A DNA stretch of 64,000 bases from Gonatopus flavifemur (taxonomy: Eukaryota; Arthropoda; Insecta; Hymenoptera; Dryinidae). This document shows, in pieces, positions 11,585 to 23,865 of this stretch. A program made the translations under genes and the position numbers. The notes under the pieces are model-generated. The model worked only from the letters and a program-made list of their open reading frames with translations, had not been told where the DNA came from and searched no databases. The stretch spans positions 16,944,001 through 17,008,000 of the forward strand of contig JAFFJZ010000002.1 of NCBI GenBank assembly GCA_018340375.1. Reading direction: 5' to 3'. Within the stretch, counting starts at the first letter, position 1; each line of letters begins with the position of its first letter.

Positions 11585-12243
11585 GGTAGTTCTCCGAGAG
11601 AATTCAGGATCAAATTAGAAAAATTATTGTCAAGCAGAGCACCAAGGCCGAAGGGATTTGATAATCATATTCGTTGGGACATATATTCTTATTTATGACA
11701 AACAAAGAACCAACTCGAAGTATCAATACACAACCTTGTAACAACAACGCGAAATTTAACATGGTTTTTTTCTGAAAAAATTTGTATTTTTGATCCGTTT
11801 ATGACTTATGAGGGCTCATTTTGTTCTTTGTGTAATTTAAAAAACCTTTACCATGGGGATTTTTTTATATGAGTCATCATAACACTGTCACACGCTTTTG
11901 TTTATGGGAATGTATTTTATTAATAAACGAAAGCGTGTGACAGTGTCATGATGACTCATATAAAAAAATCCCCATGGTAAAGGTTTTTTAAATCTCACAA
12001 GGAACAAAATGAGCCCTCATGAGTCATAAACGGATCCAAAATAAAAATTTTTCAAGAAAAAAACCATGTCACATTTCGCGTTGTTGTTACAAGGTTGTTT
12101 ATTTATATTTCGAGTTGGTTCTTTTTTTGTCATAAATAAGAATATAAGTCCCAACGAATATGATTATCGAATCCCTTCGGCCTTGGTGCTCTGCTTGACA
12201 ATAATTTTTCTAATTTGATCCTGAATCCGCCCGGAGAACTACC
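11585..12243. mobile_element. 659 bp TTAA-flanked near-perfect hairpin element
   Basis: TTAA lies at 11581-11584 and 12244-12247. The element between starts GGTAGTTCTCC and ends GGAGAACTACC. The two arms are reverse complements over almost 320 bases, closing on a loop of about 17 bases near 11916 after AAAGCGTGTGACAGTG. TTAA duplications are typical of the piggyBac and Kolobok superfamilies, so a non-autonomous member of one is likely. No coding capacity. Transcription through it would give a very long double-stranded RNA. Confidence 0.85.
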
Positions 12244-12900
12244 TTAAGCAGAAGCTTGATTCCGTTCCAAATTTTTATGTCTTGAATTTTTAGAACAGTA
12301 AATATAGATCATTTTTCAATTCAAAACGAGAGTCTCGTGCGAAGCCCTAATGTAAATTTCAAAAAGCCATTTTGAATTTCGGCATTTTGTTCTAAAGTTA
12401 TCTTTTGCCAGTGTGATGAAATAATTTCAATATGCACGCATTTTATATCCAAACCGAAACGAAGAGTTCGTGCGATGTGATTCGCTTTGATGCATAGAAG
12501 ATAATGTTATACAAATAATTACAATAGGTTGAGAACAAATAAAAACACGTAAGAATATGTCCAACATACGGATCAGTGTTGAATTACATGCTGCCTTGGA
12601 TATGAACGCAAACTTTTGCCCTTGAGATTTCAAATGGAACTTCGAATGAAGATTTTTCACCTCAACTTGGTTCTCTGCAGAGCTACTCGATTTGCACCTT
12701 CTGTTCTTTTGACTCTAATCCCACGAGATTTGTAATCGCGTCGTTTACAAATCTATAGAAACAAAAAGTTATGTCAATTGCGAGCAACAGAAAGGGAAGA
12801 AGAATTTTCTTGGGAATTTTTACATGTATTCAACAGCATTGATTTCAAAGAACCCACAATCAATTGCTGATATCAGAATAATGAAAAAAACAAACAGGAT
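12244..12900. other. No feature seen
   Basis: Ordinary AT-rich sequence with only short frames. Confidence 0.5.
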
Positions 12901-12965
12901 CAACTTTCAAAATTGTAGACAATTTATTCATAATTCTATATAAATTGTGTATAATTTTGAAAGTT
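12901..12965. repeat. AT-rich imperfect palindrome
   Basis: CAACTTTCAAAATT at the left mirrors AATTTTGAAAGTT at the right, with ATTCATAATTCTATATAA between. It belongs with the 52 bp palindrome at 3877. Confidence 0.6.
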
Positions 12966-13000
12966 TTCAATCTCGGAAAGAAGTGTTGCGAGCAGTTTAT

Positions 13001-13262
13001 GTACTCTCTAGATCTCTTGAAGTGAATAATTCACTCTTAAAGAGTGGAAATATTGCAATTTCAAGAAGAGTGAGATTCCACTTTTGGAGAGTAAATTTTC
13101 ACTGCATAAGAGTGAAGTTTTAACTCGCTTCAAAGAGTAAAATTCCACCTTTTTATAAGAGTGAAACTCTCATTCCGAGAGAGTGAAAATTCACTCTGCA
13201 GGAGTGGAATCTCACTCTTCTTGGACTTGCAGTATTTTCATTTCAAGAAATTTAGAGAGTAC
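13001..13262. mobile_element. AGAGTG-word foldback element
   Basis: The tips GTACTCTCTAGATCTCTTGA and the reverse complement of the right end, GTACTCTCTAAATTTCTTGA, pair over about 25 bases. The interior contains many AGAGTGAA and TTCACTCT words in both orientations. A close relative, interrupted by insertions, begins at 27470, which confirms this is a dispersed family. No convincing duplication was seen. Confidence 0.7.
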
Positions 13263-13722
13263 AATATGTGATTTGTGATTTCAAATTTTGGCTCTTTTGA
13301 CTATTTCACATAAATCCGATGAGAGGGATCGATTGTTTCTCATTTGTCGTATTCAAGACAACTCATGTTGAATAACTTCAATTTATTTTAGAAGAATTCT
13401 CAAATATCTAGTCTGGAAATTCACGTTGGAAGGGTCAGGATTGCTTGTTGGAGCTCTAAAGTTGATATTGGTTTTAAAATTTTGTTGGAACAAAGCTTTA
13501 AAAATTATGTTCGTAGTTTCAAGATTTACACGCCACGTTTGTATAAACTGGAATGATAGTACTTTGCAGTTGAAAGCTTACAGTTTAAGAGATTTTTTTC
13601 CAAAAGTCTGGCAAGTGTTCATTGGGGACTATTCTACGAAGTTTCGTGATCTCGTCGTTACAACAGTTCTAGTAGAAATGCTAATGAGTTTGTAACGCTT
13701 ACGCTGGCGAAAAAGTAGAGAC

Positions 13723-13761
13723 TTGCGAGTGCCTCATCAAATACTTACGAGGCACTTGCAA
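13723..13761. repeat. Compact stem-loop
   Basis: TTGCGAGTGCCTC at 13723-13735 pairs with GAGGCACTTGCAA at 13749-13761 across 13 positions with one G-U pair and a 13-base loop. CGCTGG and CTAGCGCG outside may extend the structure loosely. The stem is short for a microRNA precursor; function unknown. Confidence 0.55.
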
Positions 13762-14009
13762 ATCCAACTAGCGCGGGAATTACAAATTTGTGAATGTGAA
13801 TACCTAGAGCATTTCTCCTTGGAGGGTTTCTTTGGTTTTCCTATGTTTGATAAATCTTGTCTTGTTTCCAAATCTCGTGTTTCTCAATAAAAATCCGTAT
13901 GGTGCTCATCAAATATGAACACAGAGAGAAAAGAATAATAGTATCAAATATATTTTTCAAGAATATTGAAGGAGAATAAAATGTTGTAAAATGTTTTTCA
14001 AATCCCTAG

Positions 14010-14560
14010 TAGGAAAATTTTTGAAATTATATAAAATTTGCATATAATGCATTAAAAATTCTCTCGTTCGAGTAAGAACGAGACTTTAAGAACAGAAACT
14101 GTTCTGTTGGACAATCAATATATGAAAATGTTCCAGAGACTGATAGTATTCTATTCTTGTGACGCTTGATCCGAAAAAAGTAGGGATGCATGATATTTCA
14201 CGGGATCGATATTTTTATAGATATTTTGTGGACTTTATATCGAATTTTATAAAATCTCGATAAAAACTACATTTAAATTGTATATAAAATGTATATAATA
14301 ATTTTATATAAAATATTGATCGAAAGTATATATAAATTGAGCAATCCTTGGGCTATTTTAGAAACTGTTTGCAATATTCTGTTGAAAACATTCATTCAAG
14401 TGAAAATTCTTAGGGCTGGGAATATGATCCTATTCAATATGAATTTATATAAAATTTGTATCAAGGTTCTATAAATTTGTATGAAATATCCATTGGAATT
14501 CGATACAAATTTTATATGAAAAAATCACATTGAGTTATATTCTAGCCCTACTCCTAGAAA
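14010..14560. repeat. AT-rich palindromic-word region (ATATAAAATT)
   Basis: TTATATAAAATTT and AAATTTTATAT words recur in both orientations. A hAT-like left end, TAGGGATGCATGATATTTC, lies at about 14182 but its partner end is not visible, so a degraded element of the 3555 family may be embedded here. Confidence 0.45.
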
Positions 14561-15059
14561 TATCACAAAGCTCTATTCTAGTTCATTTTTTAATTAGCAA
14601 AGGTGAGGGATATTGATTCTTCGTCACAGCAAAATTATCGAATTCTCATTTTGGCTTGGTTGTTTTTATACAATCTCGATTAAAATTTGATACACATTTG
14701 AGGAAGATTATCGATTCTGTCAAGACTGCCCATCTCTATTCAATGGATAAAATTTGTCAATTAAGACTTTTTTTCCTTATATATTTTAAATATTCGACAC
14801 ACTTGGCAAATTTAAAGGTCGGGATCATATACGGTGCCTAAAATTATATAAAATCTCACTATACATTTGTTGCATTTGTTTATAAACAACTTTATTATTC
14901 ACTTATGTAGTTTCTCTGCTGTTTATCAAATAATTTTTCAATTCTAAGAATCAAGTTTGATGGATTAATGTTAGTATGACAATGCGTCGATGATTTTTGA
15001 CGTGCAAAATATATAAAAATGTTTTATTCCAAATGTATAAATACTTAAAAAAGAGGATT

Positions 15060-15255
15060 GAAAACATTTACCAAATATATCCATAAATATGCCCAATCAA
15101 ATATTTGGTAGCGTTGATCAAATATTCAATCATATCCATAAGATATTCAATAAGTATAAACATATATATGAATATATTCCGTGTGTAATAATTGTCATAA
15201 ATTATTTTCTGAATGTTACAAAATATTTGATGATTCTTATCAAATATTTGATCCG
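15060..15255. repeat. Iterated ATCAAATATTTGAT palindrome
   Basis: CAAATATTTG and shorter forms such as ATCAAATATTC and AAGATATTCAA recur in a stretch of about 195 bases. No terminal signal could be assigned, so it may be an eroded palindromic-word element. Confidence 0.55.
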
Positions 15256-16990
15256 TCCTATTTGAGAATACATTTAATAACCGCTACCAGCCAGTTTTAT
15301 TATTCCTTCTCCATTTTGTAATTCATAATTTGCATTCGGATATTGCATTGCTGTCGAAGTTACTCAAAATGAAACAAATATGATGAATAATTTAATGATT
15401 TTTAGATCAATTATATGCACCGTGAAAAACAGATAAAATGAAATGAATAATTCCGCAGAGTGGAATAAATCATTCGATCCAATTATATATTCTTTGTACG
15501 AAGTGTATGTAATTGCATCAATTGCATGTTCAATTAAATTAACGGCACGATTTATTTAGCTTCCAACCGCACAACGTATTTAAATGTACATACATGTACA
15601 TGTATTCTCTTCTTAATAGTGCATTCCTTATCAGAAAATTGAATTTTATTCATTATTTTACTAAAGACTGTGAGGAAACTATATAATAGGTAGATAAAAC
15701 TTTATGATGAACACCCAGTCACGTTGTTCCGTTGTAAAAAAAAAGTAGAGTATGTATTTTGTCCTAGAAAATATATAATCAATCATAAAACAAGAACATT
15801 GATAAAATATCGGAAAAATATATCAAAGATTCTTTTTATTTAGACAATTTGCCCAGAATTATTCATAAGACGTTCGAATTGGAGATGCAAATTTTGAATT
15901 TCATATCTACATATTTTATGTACCTACTTTTCTTTGGACTTCTTAGATCTTCGTATCTACTGCAGACTACTGATATTTTTATTTCAATAGAGAGATAATA
16001 TACTTTTTATAGCAGGAAGTCGAAAGCTTTTTAACACTGTGCCAGAAGATTATGCTACCCGATAATGCCACTGGCGTACAACGTGTTAGAATAAATTCTC
16101 TAATTATTCTCTTATAAAATATTGTGTAAATTATCCCAGAAACATGGAACGAGTTCACTCGATTGTCGGACAAGTGAATGAATTTTTTTTCCAGGGAAGG
16201 GTACGAATTTTTGTCATTCTTCAACTATTCCGTCACCACATTGTTTTGTGGTTGAAAGATGATTCTACCTCTGTATGAAATGATCGATCATTCAACGAGA
16301 ATATGTAGTGGAATATAGCTGTACTTTGGTAAATATTCATTTATAGTGGCGGAAAATCAACGGTGCATGCGATACACTCTAAAGGATGTGAAAAACGTCG
16401 TCGCCATTACCATAATGAATGTCTAATCTCTAGGCAAACGTACTTTGCTCACAATAGTGTTGTGCAGAATTGAACAAGGGAAACACGATGTCTGCGTCTG
16501 ATTGCCCCTACTACCTATGAATCTCAATTTCCCTTCTACTTTAATAATTGTTTCTTGTATAAACATGCCAATTGTATGTTTTCAAGTTTGTGTGAGGACA
16601 TAATGCAGCAGTTTTTGTAGTAAAATTTCATTTATAACACACGGAATAAAAGAAACCCGAGTCGAAAAATTGTAATACATTTTGAAGCCTGATCAACTCC
16701 GTAATACGCAACAATCCAGAGTTTAATCAGGTCGAAAGAAGGTTAAAATTGGGTCGAATGAGAAGTTTGAAAACAAGATCAGGTTGAGAACAGGGTGACA
16801 AATTAAATCAAACCTTATTCACTCTGTAATACTTTCACTCTTTGACTCGGGAATATCTGCAATGACTGTTTGGATAGATGGTTTTCGACCACCCACCGGA
16901 AATAGAGGTTATAGTTATTCAATCGTTCCAATAGTTACATTGTACAAAAATTCTTTCTTAAAATTCAGGAAATGTGACTGTCAATGTTTA
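15256..16990. other. No feature seen
   Basis: AT-rich unique sequence. An 81-codon frame on the - strand at 15979-16224 has no recognisable features. Confidence 0.5.
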
Positions 16991-17646
16991 CACTCAGTTC
17001 TTTCTGAATTTTTACACGGAGAAAAATGCAGGTCGAAAATATAGTAATCTTTAATAAACATTTAAGAATATTTCTTAAAACCTGAGAATTTTATTTTACA
17101 TGCATAATATAGACAAAACAGTCCTCTTTTTTGTGGAATTGTATTCGAAAAACAATGAAAAATTATCAATACTTAATGAAGAATAGAGAAACATATGAAC
17201 TTTGCAAAAGTCGCATACGAAATTTCACAAAGTAAATAGTAAGATATTCAAATTTTGTTACTATTTTTGTAAAATTTCACGCGCGACTTTTGGAAAGTTC
17301 ATATGTTTTTCTATTCTTTATTAAGTATTCATAATTTTTCATTGTTTTTCGAATGAAATTCCACAGAAAAGTGGACCGTTTTGTCTTCATTATGCATTTA
17401 AGAAGAACTCTCAGATTTTAAAAACTATTCTCAAATTGTTATCAAAGATTACTATATTTTCGACCTTCTTTTTTCTCTGTGTAGATAAACTTTGTTGAAT
17501 TCTAAGAAACTTGACTGAATTTCCAGAATACTCTCCAGAATTCAGTTGAACTTTCTCAAAATCAGATAAAAATTTATCTGAAAATTCAGAAAAATTAAAG
17601 CCATGGTCACATTCTCTGAATTTTCAGTAGGAACTTTTTTACAGTG
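16991..17646. mobile_element. CTGAATTTTCAG-word element carrying a nested element
   Basis: The left end CACTCAGTTCTTTCTGAA follows TA, and the right end AACTTTTTTACAGTG lies at 17632-17646. The outer interior contains CTGAATTTCCAG and CTGAATTTTCAG words. A second complete element (17014-17482) sits 23 bases inside the left end with its own TA flanks. The outer right flank is GA rather than TA, so the outer boundary is less certain. Confidence 0.5.
17014..17482. mobile_element. CACGGAGAAAAATGC hairpin element, TSD TA
   Basis: The left arm (ACACGGAGAAAAATGCAG) and the right arm are near-complete reverse complements for most of 469 bp, so the element folds on itself. TA flanks the CACGG and CTGTG tips. 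It shares arm sequence with copies at 30948-31252, 33083-33822 and a half copy near 49302, and the CGCGACTTTTGGAAA core is also found in the 30948 copy. TA duplication suggests a Tc1/mariner-type transposase, but related elements here use other dinucleotides. Confidence 0.8.
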
Positions 17647-20408
17647 GATTCCCGTAGATAGTTGAACGATGTAATTAGCTCCAACAATGGCAAGAAATTA
17701 TATTTAAAATCACTGACATAACTGTTACTCAATATGGAATGCACAAATTTTGAATCAGCTGTTGAGAAATCAAGTGTTTCTAAATTCGTAATTCTCATGA
17801 TACCCCAGAGTAAATATATCAGGCACTGCGATCATGTTGCTTTCTGTTTCAGGAGAATGAATAAGAAATAACGCTCGCTGTCTCAACTAAGTTTGTATTT
17901 TATGAATTATGATTGTCAAATATATCGCGGTTCGTCAACCTTTTATGATGATCGGACTTCAAATATTATGTGAAAAGTCTTCAATCATTGCAGCACAGCC
18001 ATCAGTTCCCTTCATTGATCACAAAAATACGTGTTCCCAATAGCACTGTTTAAAAAACACAAATTAAAGTAGGAACAAAGAGCTATTTGCACAAAATGAA
18101 AATGATATAAAGCGAAACTTACAAATTTTTGTGCCCATTTTGTGTTTGGAATATGTATTTCGTGGATGACTGTACACAAAATTTCTAAATATTTAGAATA
18201 TATAATAATTTTTATATAATTTCATAAGAATTCCGGATAAGGATTCCCTCATACTTCATAAAATGAATTGAATGCATGTGCTTTTGTTTTCAATACATTC
18301 ATCCTCAATTAATACAATTTTATCAACACAATACTTTGGTATCTGATTTCATGAGATAAGAAAAAACGTGATATGAGTTTATAAACTGAACGTGTGCCTC
18401 TTTGTAAATTGTACAATGTAAATTGTACAATGAATCCTCATCGTTCCGAAATTATAATTCCCTTATAATACATAAATCTCTTATTCGGATCACGATGTCT
18501 CGCACGATATGTTTCATCCTGTGAATCGTGTAATACAAGTGAGAATCAAAGGAATATAAAACTATTATACTATTGATAAAATATCTAAAATAAATAATTA
18601 ATTTCGTGTCTAGTCGAATGTGTTGTTTACAAGATTTTATGAAATCCAGCTCTGTTGACAATACAGCGATCATTCACGAATAGCTGCTTGTGACGCATAG
18701 AATATCAGAGGTTGCTAACATGTAGCCCCGAGAAAAGCTGTGTAAGATGAAACTGTGTTATGGAATAATAGATAACTGCTTTGAAGAAACTCTCCACCGG
18801 CACTAGATTATTAAAACAACAAATATAATAATTATGCAAGCTTCTCGTATTCATTATTCGTGTTATTCTTTAATGTTTTGTTTTTGTGAGCGAGGATATT
18901 TACAAACACAGCTGAGATATTTTCTTTATCATTAATGTTTTATGTTTTTAAAATTTGTATGGCTACGAATATTATTCGAAAATTCACCGTACACGTACGT
19001 ATACGGATATGTAGGTTGAGGATACTCATTGTTCGTTTCCAGTCTTTTTCTTCAGGTTTCGGCTTTGTATAGGGTGTGTTTTATAGAATTTTTAGCTGTT
19101 CTCTCTTCCTTGTGGCTTCTAAGGTGCGAAGATAGTCATACAACGTTGAAAAAATAAGCATCAATCGTGTTTTTGATGGTCATCAAGATACATGTTTTAG
19201 ATGAACTATATTTATCTAAGGAAAGCTCTCTAAGGCCAGTTTAAATTCCCCTCTGACGATAATAATATATTCTTTATCTACCCCAAATCAGCAAGAGCAA
19301 GGGCAGACCAAGAGACTGTTCTATGTATGCTTGAGACATTTCTATGTACATTTCATCGATCTCATTATCTGGAGTTACATACAAGGGAGAGGCGCTGTTA
19401 TCTTCCAGATACAACTTTCTTCTCATAGGTCTGCCACAGTCTGTCAGTCCCGGAAGGACAGCCTTCAGGGAATTGACCTCTACATTAGTGACCGTACTCT
19501 ATTCAAGGTAGAGGCCAACTAAATCATTAAAAAGCGTATTCAAAGAAAATAGTTAAGGATCATGACGAATGAAATCTCTGTGGAAAATTGACAGTCAGAG
19601 ATTTTATAATTTATTTACAGTTAAATTATGTTCATTGTTGTATGAACAGTTCAGTTGATATATTATAATAACTATTGTATACGTATGTAGAATCTGGTTA
19701 TCGAAAAGATAAGTTTAGAAATATTAATTACCCGTTATGAGAATGCATCAAACGAAATGCTAAAGCGAACCTTAATTTCATACTTGGAAACATCAATAAC
19801 AAAAATCATCACATCTAATCGAAATTGAATTATAGGAAGTTGAATGTACATACATTTTTAATCACATCGTTTTAATTGACGTGATTAATTGAAAATACTC
19901 TGTGTTCGATGAAATCTAATCATATCCGATCAGATCTCGTTTTTACTAAATTAATAATATATTATTAAATTGCAATAAAGTATCACGTATAGAATCGATT
20001 ATCTCCCTTTATTTCTCTTTCTCTTTGAAAGTTTCTCTTCGAGAGATATATATATATATAGAAATTATTTTATTACCATGAAGAACAAAGCTAGAAAACA
20101 TTTTTCTTGTGAGAAACCTTATCTCTACTCGCGTAGGGTTTATCAGTGGGTTCAATGATGAGGCATCACACTGAGCCTTAGACACCATGCATGGTGTGGC
20201 CATCGAAGGTTGATGAATGGAATAATTGGCCTAATATTGAAAGAAACTGATTCAAATTTATGATCTTGACTTTCAGTGTTTGAAAATGGCCCATAGACGT
20301 GGATACGACGACGTGGATTGAAAGAAACTTAACGTTGAGGCAACGAAAATACAACGAAGAAATATCCAGCGCTTTAAAGAACACCTATCCAACCAATTTG
20401 AGATCATA
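17647..20408. other. No gene seen
   Basis: Long AT-rich stretch with short frames only. It includes an (AT)n run at 20046-20060 and a degenerate inverted motif near 18030-18180 (CAAAATGAAAATG / CATTTTGTG) that I could not bound. Confidence 0.45.
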
Positions 20409-20562
20409 CACTGTAAAAAGTAAAAATGACTTTCATCTTGAATATCAAGCTGATTTCAAGATGCAGCCAAAACTAGTCCTGTTTCAACTGAAAGGAATGG
20501 AAAGGACTGAATTTCAGTATTTGAATAAGATGCAGCCACATTCAGTCTCACTTTTTATTGTG
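20409..20562. mobile_element. CACTGTAAAAAGT element, TSD TA
   Basis: The left CACTGTAAAAAGTAAAAATG and the right CTTTTTATTGTG form an inverted repeat, and both are flanked by TA. The 154 bp interior contains CTTGAATATCAAG and two TGCAGCCA words in a palindromic arrangement. No coding capacity. Confidence 0.65.
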
Positions 20563-20700
20563 TATTTTTCGAACAAGCAGTTTTGGAATTCACAAACATG
20601 CGGTTTGTAAAGAATGAGATCTCCGACAATTTCTTAAATAATATCTCCATTGTTGCAACATTCGTCCATTCACTTGGTATCGAAGTCTCTCATTTATCCA

Positions 20701-20971
20701 CCCGGGTCAGAAAATTTGGACGGTTTTTGTCCTCATGTTTAATTTTTAGACTGATTTTGTCCTGATTGTTCAATACTGTGCACGAAAATAGGACTTTTTC
20801 AAGATTTTCGTCTGAAGTTCTCCTCCAACGGAAAGAAAGTGATTCCGGAGATTTTTAGACTAAAATCTTGAAAAAGTCCTGTTTTTGTCTGCATTATTCA
20901 ACAGTCAGGATAAAATCAGTCTAAAAATCAGGCATCGGGACGAAAAACGTTCAAATTTGTCGACTTCGGGG
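20701..20971. mobile_element. CCCGGGTCGAAAAATTT foldback element, copy 1
   Basis: The ends CCCGGGTCAGAAAATTTGGA and TCGACTTCGGG are inverted, and inner blocks such as AGACTGATTTTGTCCTGA pair across the element. CA flanks both sides if one extra G is allowed at the right end. It is homologous along its length to the copy at 23658-23865. Confidence 0.75.
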
Positions 20972-21023
20972 CATCTACTCTCTGAATTTGAAAGAGTTAG
21001 AATTTCACTTGAACGAAAAGATA

Positions 21024-21247
21024 CACTGTTAGAAATATCTGGAAGTTTTTTTCAATCACGTCCATGAATTGAGGTTGATACACATTTTACATCAAATTCA
21101 AGCACAAAAACATGAACAAAATATAGATTATGCTATAGTTGACATTAAATTTCATGTGTAAAATGTGTATGAAACTCAATTCATGCAAGTATTTGAAAAA
21201 AACTTCCAGCAAATGCATTAAAATGAATGCAGAAATTTCTAACAGTG
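21024..21247. mobile_element. CACTGTTAGAAAT element, TSD TA
   Basis: The left CACTGTTAGAAATATCTGG and the right ATTTCTAACAGTG are inverted, with GAAGTTTTTTTCAA paired to TTGAAAAAAACTTC further in. TA flanks both tips. The tip is shared with the element at 30366-30684. Confidence 0.8.
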
Positions 21248-23657
21248 TAGGTCCCGTTTTGGTTGTTAGAGTGAAAATTTACTCTTCAGGCAAGCAAACG
21301 GGAATCCATATTTGAATTCAAGTGAGATTCTCACTGTTCCATATTCAAAGAACACTTCCCACCTTTTATCCATAGAAACCCAAAGTCGAGGATCGGTGGG
21401 CTAAACACAAGACACGCGTTTTCTCAAGATTAGTATAATAAGGCTTTGAAATAAATAGATTTGAAGAAATTAGATGTTTTGTTCTAAGTTTATCAAGTAA
21501 TAAATGGACATCCATTGTTGGGACCAATATGTTTCATTGGAAGCCAGTTTTATTACTGATCACGTTAATAACAATTTGTGTAAAGACTTGTTCATTCAAC
21601 GTCCTTTTTTCACCGTACACTGGGAGAATTTTATTTGAAAAATTACCGTGAAATTCCAACCATTGAGAAACAAGGGGGAATCCTTCAAAAAATTGTTCCA
21701 GAATTCATGTCGTATATTAATTTCTCAAAGACTCTTCCTGTCCTTCGATTGTTAGAATTTTACGATAATTTTTCAAACAGAATCCTTTCAAAGTACTGTA
21801 TGAAAATAATGACATAAAATCAGAATTCAAAATCATGTGAGGAAGATGAGGAATGAGTTTGGTATCATAGAATCTATTTCGAATATGTACACAGAAATCC
21901 GATGATGTGTCGTATCTACAGTTATATGTACAGTAATTTTTTGACAAAACGATCTTGGGTTCATAGTATGAAAATTAAGTGTGAAATTTCACACTCGATC
22001 CACACCCAAACTGCTGCATATACGTAGTTTTGCATCTACTTTCGTGTTCTTCACATCGTTCGAGAAATGTGGCTCCTGAATATAAATTTTCTTCTAATTC
22101 ATAAGTAGTGAATCATCTCAACAAGGTAAAAAAATAATCATAGCACCATTAATCGGAAGAATCAGACCTTGAGTAGAATTAATACTTCACAAACCGTGAT
22201 TCAGTTGTTAATCTCACAGCACTTACATTTAGAATCGAGAAATTCCAGTCATTATCTTCCTACTTTCTAATCATGCATCGTTGATTGAATAGTATACATA
22301 TCTTCTTTAAAATGAAGTAGAATCCATCGATAACATCCATATTTTTCGAATGAATTTCAAAAATTATGATGTTGCAAGTAACCTTCATTTACCCCAACTA
22401 CAAGCATTCCTCTGAAATCAACGTGAAATGACATTTCTATTGTTATAAACAACGTCATATTTACAAATGAGAAATTTTTCTTTTTTTTTAACTGTATGAT
22501 TACCTCGACAGGTGCTTGAGCTCTATTATTTAGGAATCGCATGTGTACAATAGTTTATTCATGACTCTAATTATCATGAGAAAAGAGTTTTGCTATTGTT
22601 AATAGGTGAAATGAAGGATATAATGGATTGAATCGTTCTTTTCGTGTAATTACGAGTATGTTCCTGTAAAAGCGATTTATTCTTTGATTGTGAATCTATT
22701 CTCATTCTAATGACGCGGTAGGCATGTTGCTATTATTATTGTTAATAATATGACGAGAAAATTCGTTCTGTTGGCTAAATTCAAACAGTACGAATGTTCT
22801 ATAGACGTTTGTAAAACATGCGAGTAGGACGAAAACGAATGTAGGTATTTTATAGAGTTTATTAGGACATGGAAGAGAGACTGGGACTATTTCATCATTA
22901 TTTTCCCAGTTTTAATTAATAAAACGCGATATTTTCCACCAGTATTATACATCATTAGCCAGCGAATTCCGTTAATTACATGATGCAGCGGGTTTCTCGC
23001 TCTTTGAAGATGTATAACGTCACAAATTAGTCACAAATTGCACAGTAAAAGGAAGGAAATTTTTAAACCCCCGAGGAATTTGGGTTAAAAGACATGAGTT
23101 TTCGATAATGATTTTCGAATCAATATGTGGAAACATTGATTACCACATCGAAGCTGATGAAATTCTAAGAACAATGCTATTTTTCAAGTGGGAACGTCAT
23201 CGTTATCAGAACAGTTGAAATCTAATGTGTGTTGTTCATCCTGGATCAATACTTTTTGAGTTCTCTTTCTCAGAATTTTCTTCCCGTATGATTGCTCATT
23301 CTCTTCTCTTTTCCACGATCGATAACCAAGCATTGCTGTACGATACAAAATTCAAACGATATGTTATATTTCGATATTGCTGAAGTTTGAATAGTTTATC
23401 GAACAACTGTTGAAGGCCCAAAATCTTTCAGGCCTTCTTTAATAACGATCATTCCTCAGATCTTCTGGATTTGAATATTCGTTTCCTTTCTTTTATATTA
23501 CGTTTTTTCAATGAAGTTGCAACTGGCAGCCGATTGTTATAACTTTTTACACAAAATGTTTATTCAAGATTTAAGTACCTGAAACATTTAGTGCAACGTT
23601 GCTCAATCGATTTCAGGTATAAAGAAGCTTCAACAACGTTTGATCGGAAGTTACAAC
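21248..23657. other. No gene seen
   Basis: Mostly unique sequence. A short AGAGTGAAAATTTACTCT relic lies at about 21269-21290. The 60-76 codon frames have no recognisable features. Confidence 0.45.
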
Positions 23658-23865
23658 CCCGGTTCGAAAAATTTGAACGGTTGTTGTCCTCTGATTCCAT
23701 CTTTAGGCTGATTTCGTCCTGATTGTTGAGTAATGCGAACGAGAAGAAATTTGGACTGAAATCATGAAGAAGTACTGTTTTTGTTCGCATTATTCAACAA
23801 TCAGGACAAAATCCGTCTAAAAGAGAAATATGTGGACAAAAACCGTCCAAATTTTTCGACTCGGG
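23658..23865. mobile_element. CCCGGTTCGAAAAATTT foldback element, copy 2, TSD AC
   Basis: The ends CCCGGTTCGAAAAATTTG and CAAATTTTTCGACTCGGG are inverted. AC immediately precedes the left CCC and follows the right GGG. Inner blocks TGATTTCGTCCTGATTGTT and AACAATCAGGACAAAATC pair. It is a paralogue of 20701-20971. Confidence 0.8.
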
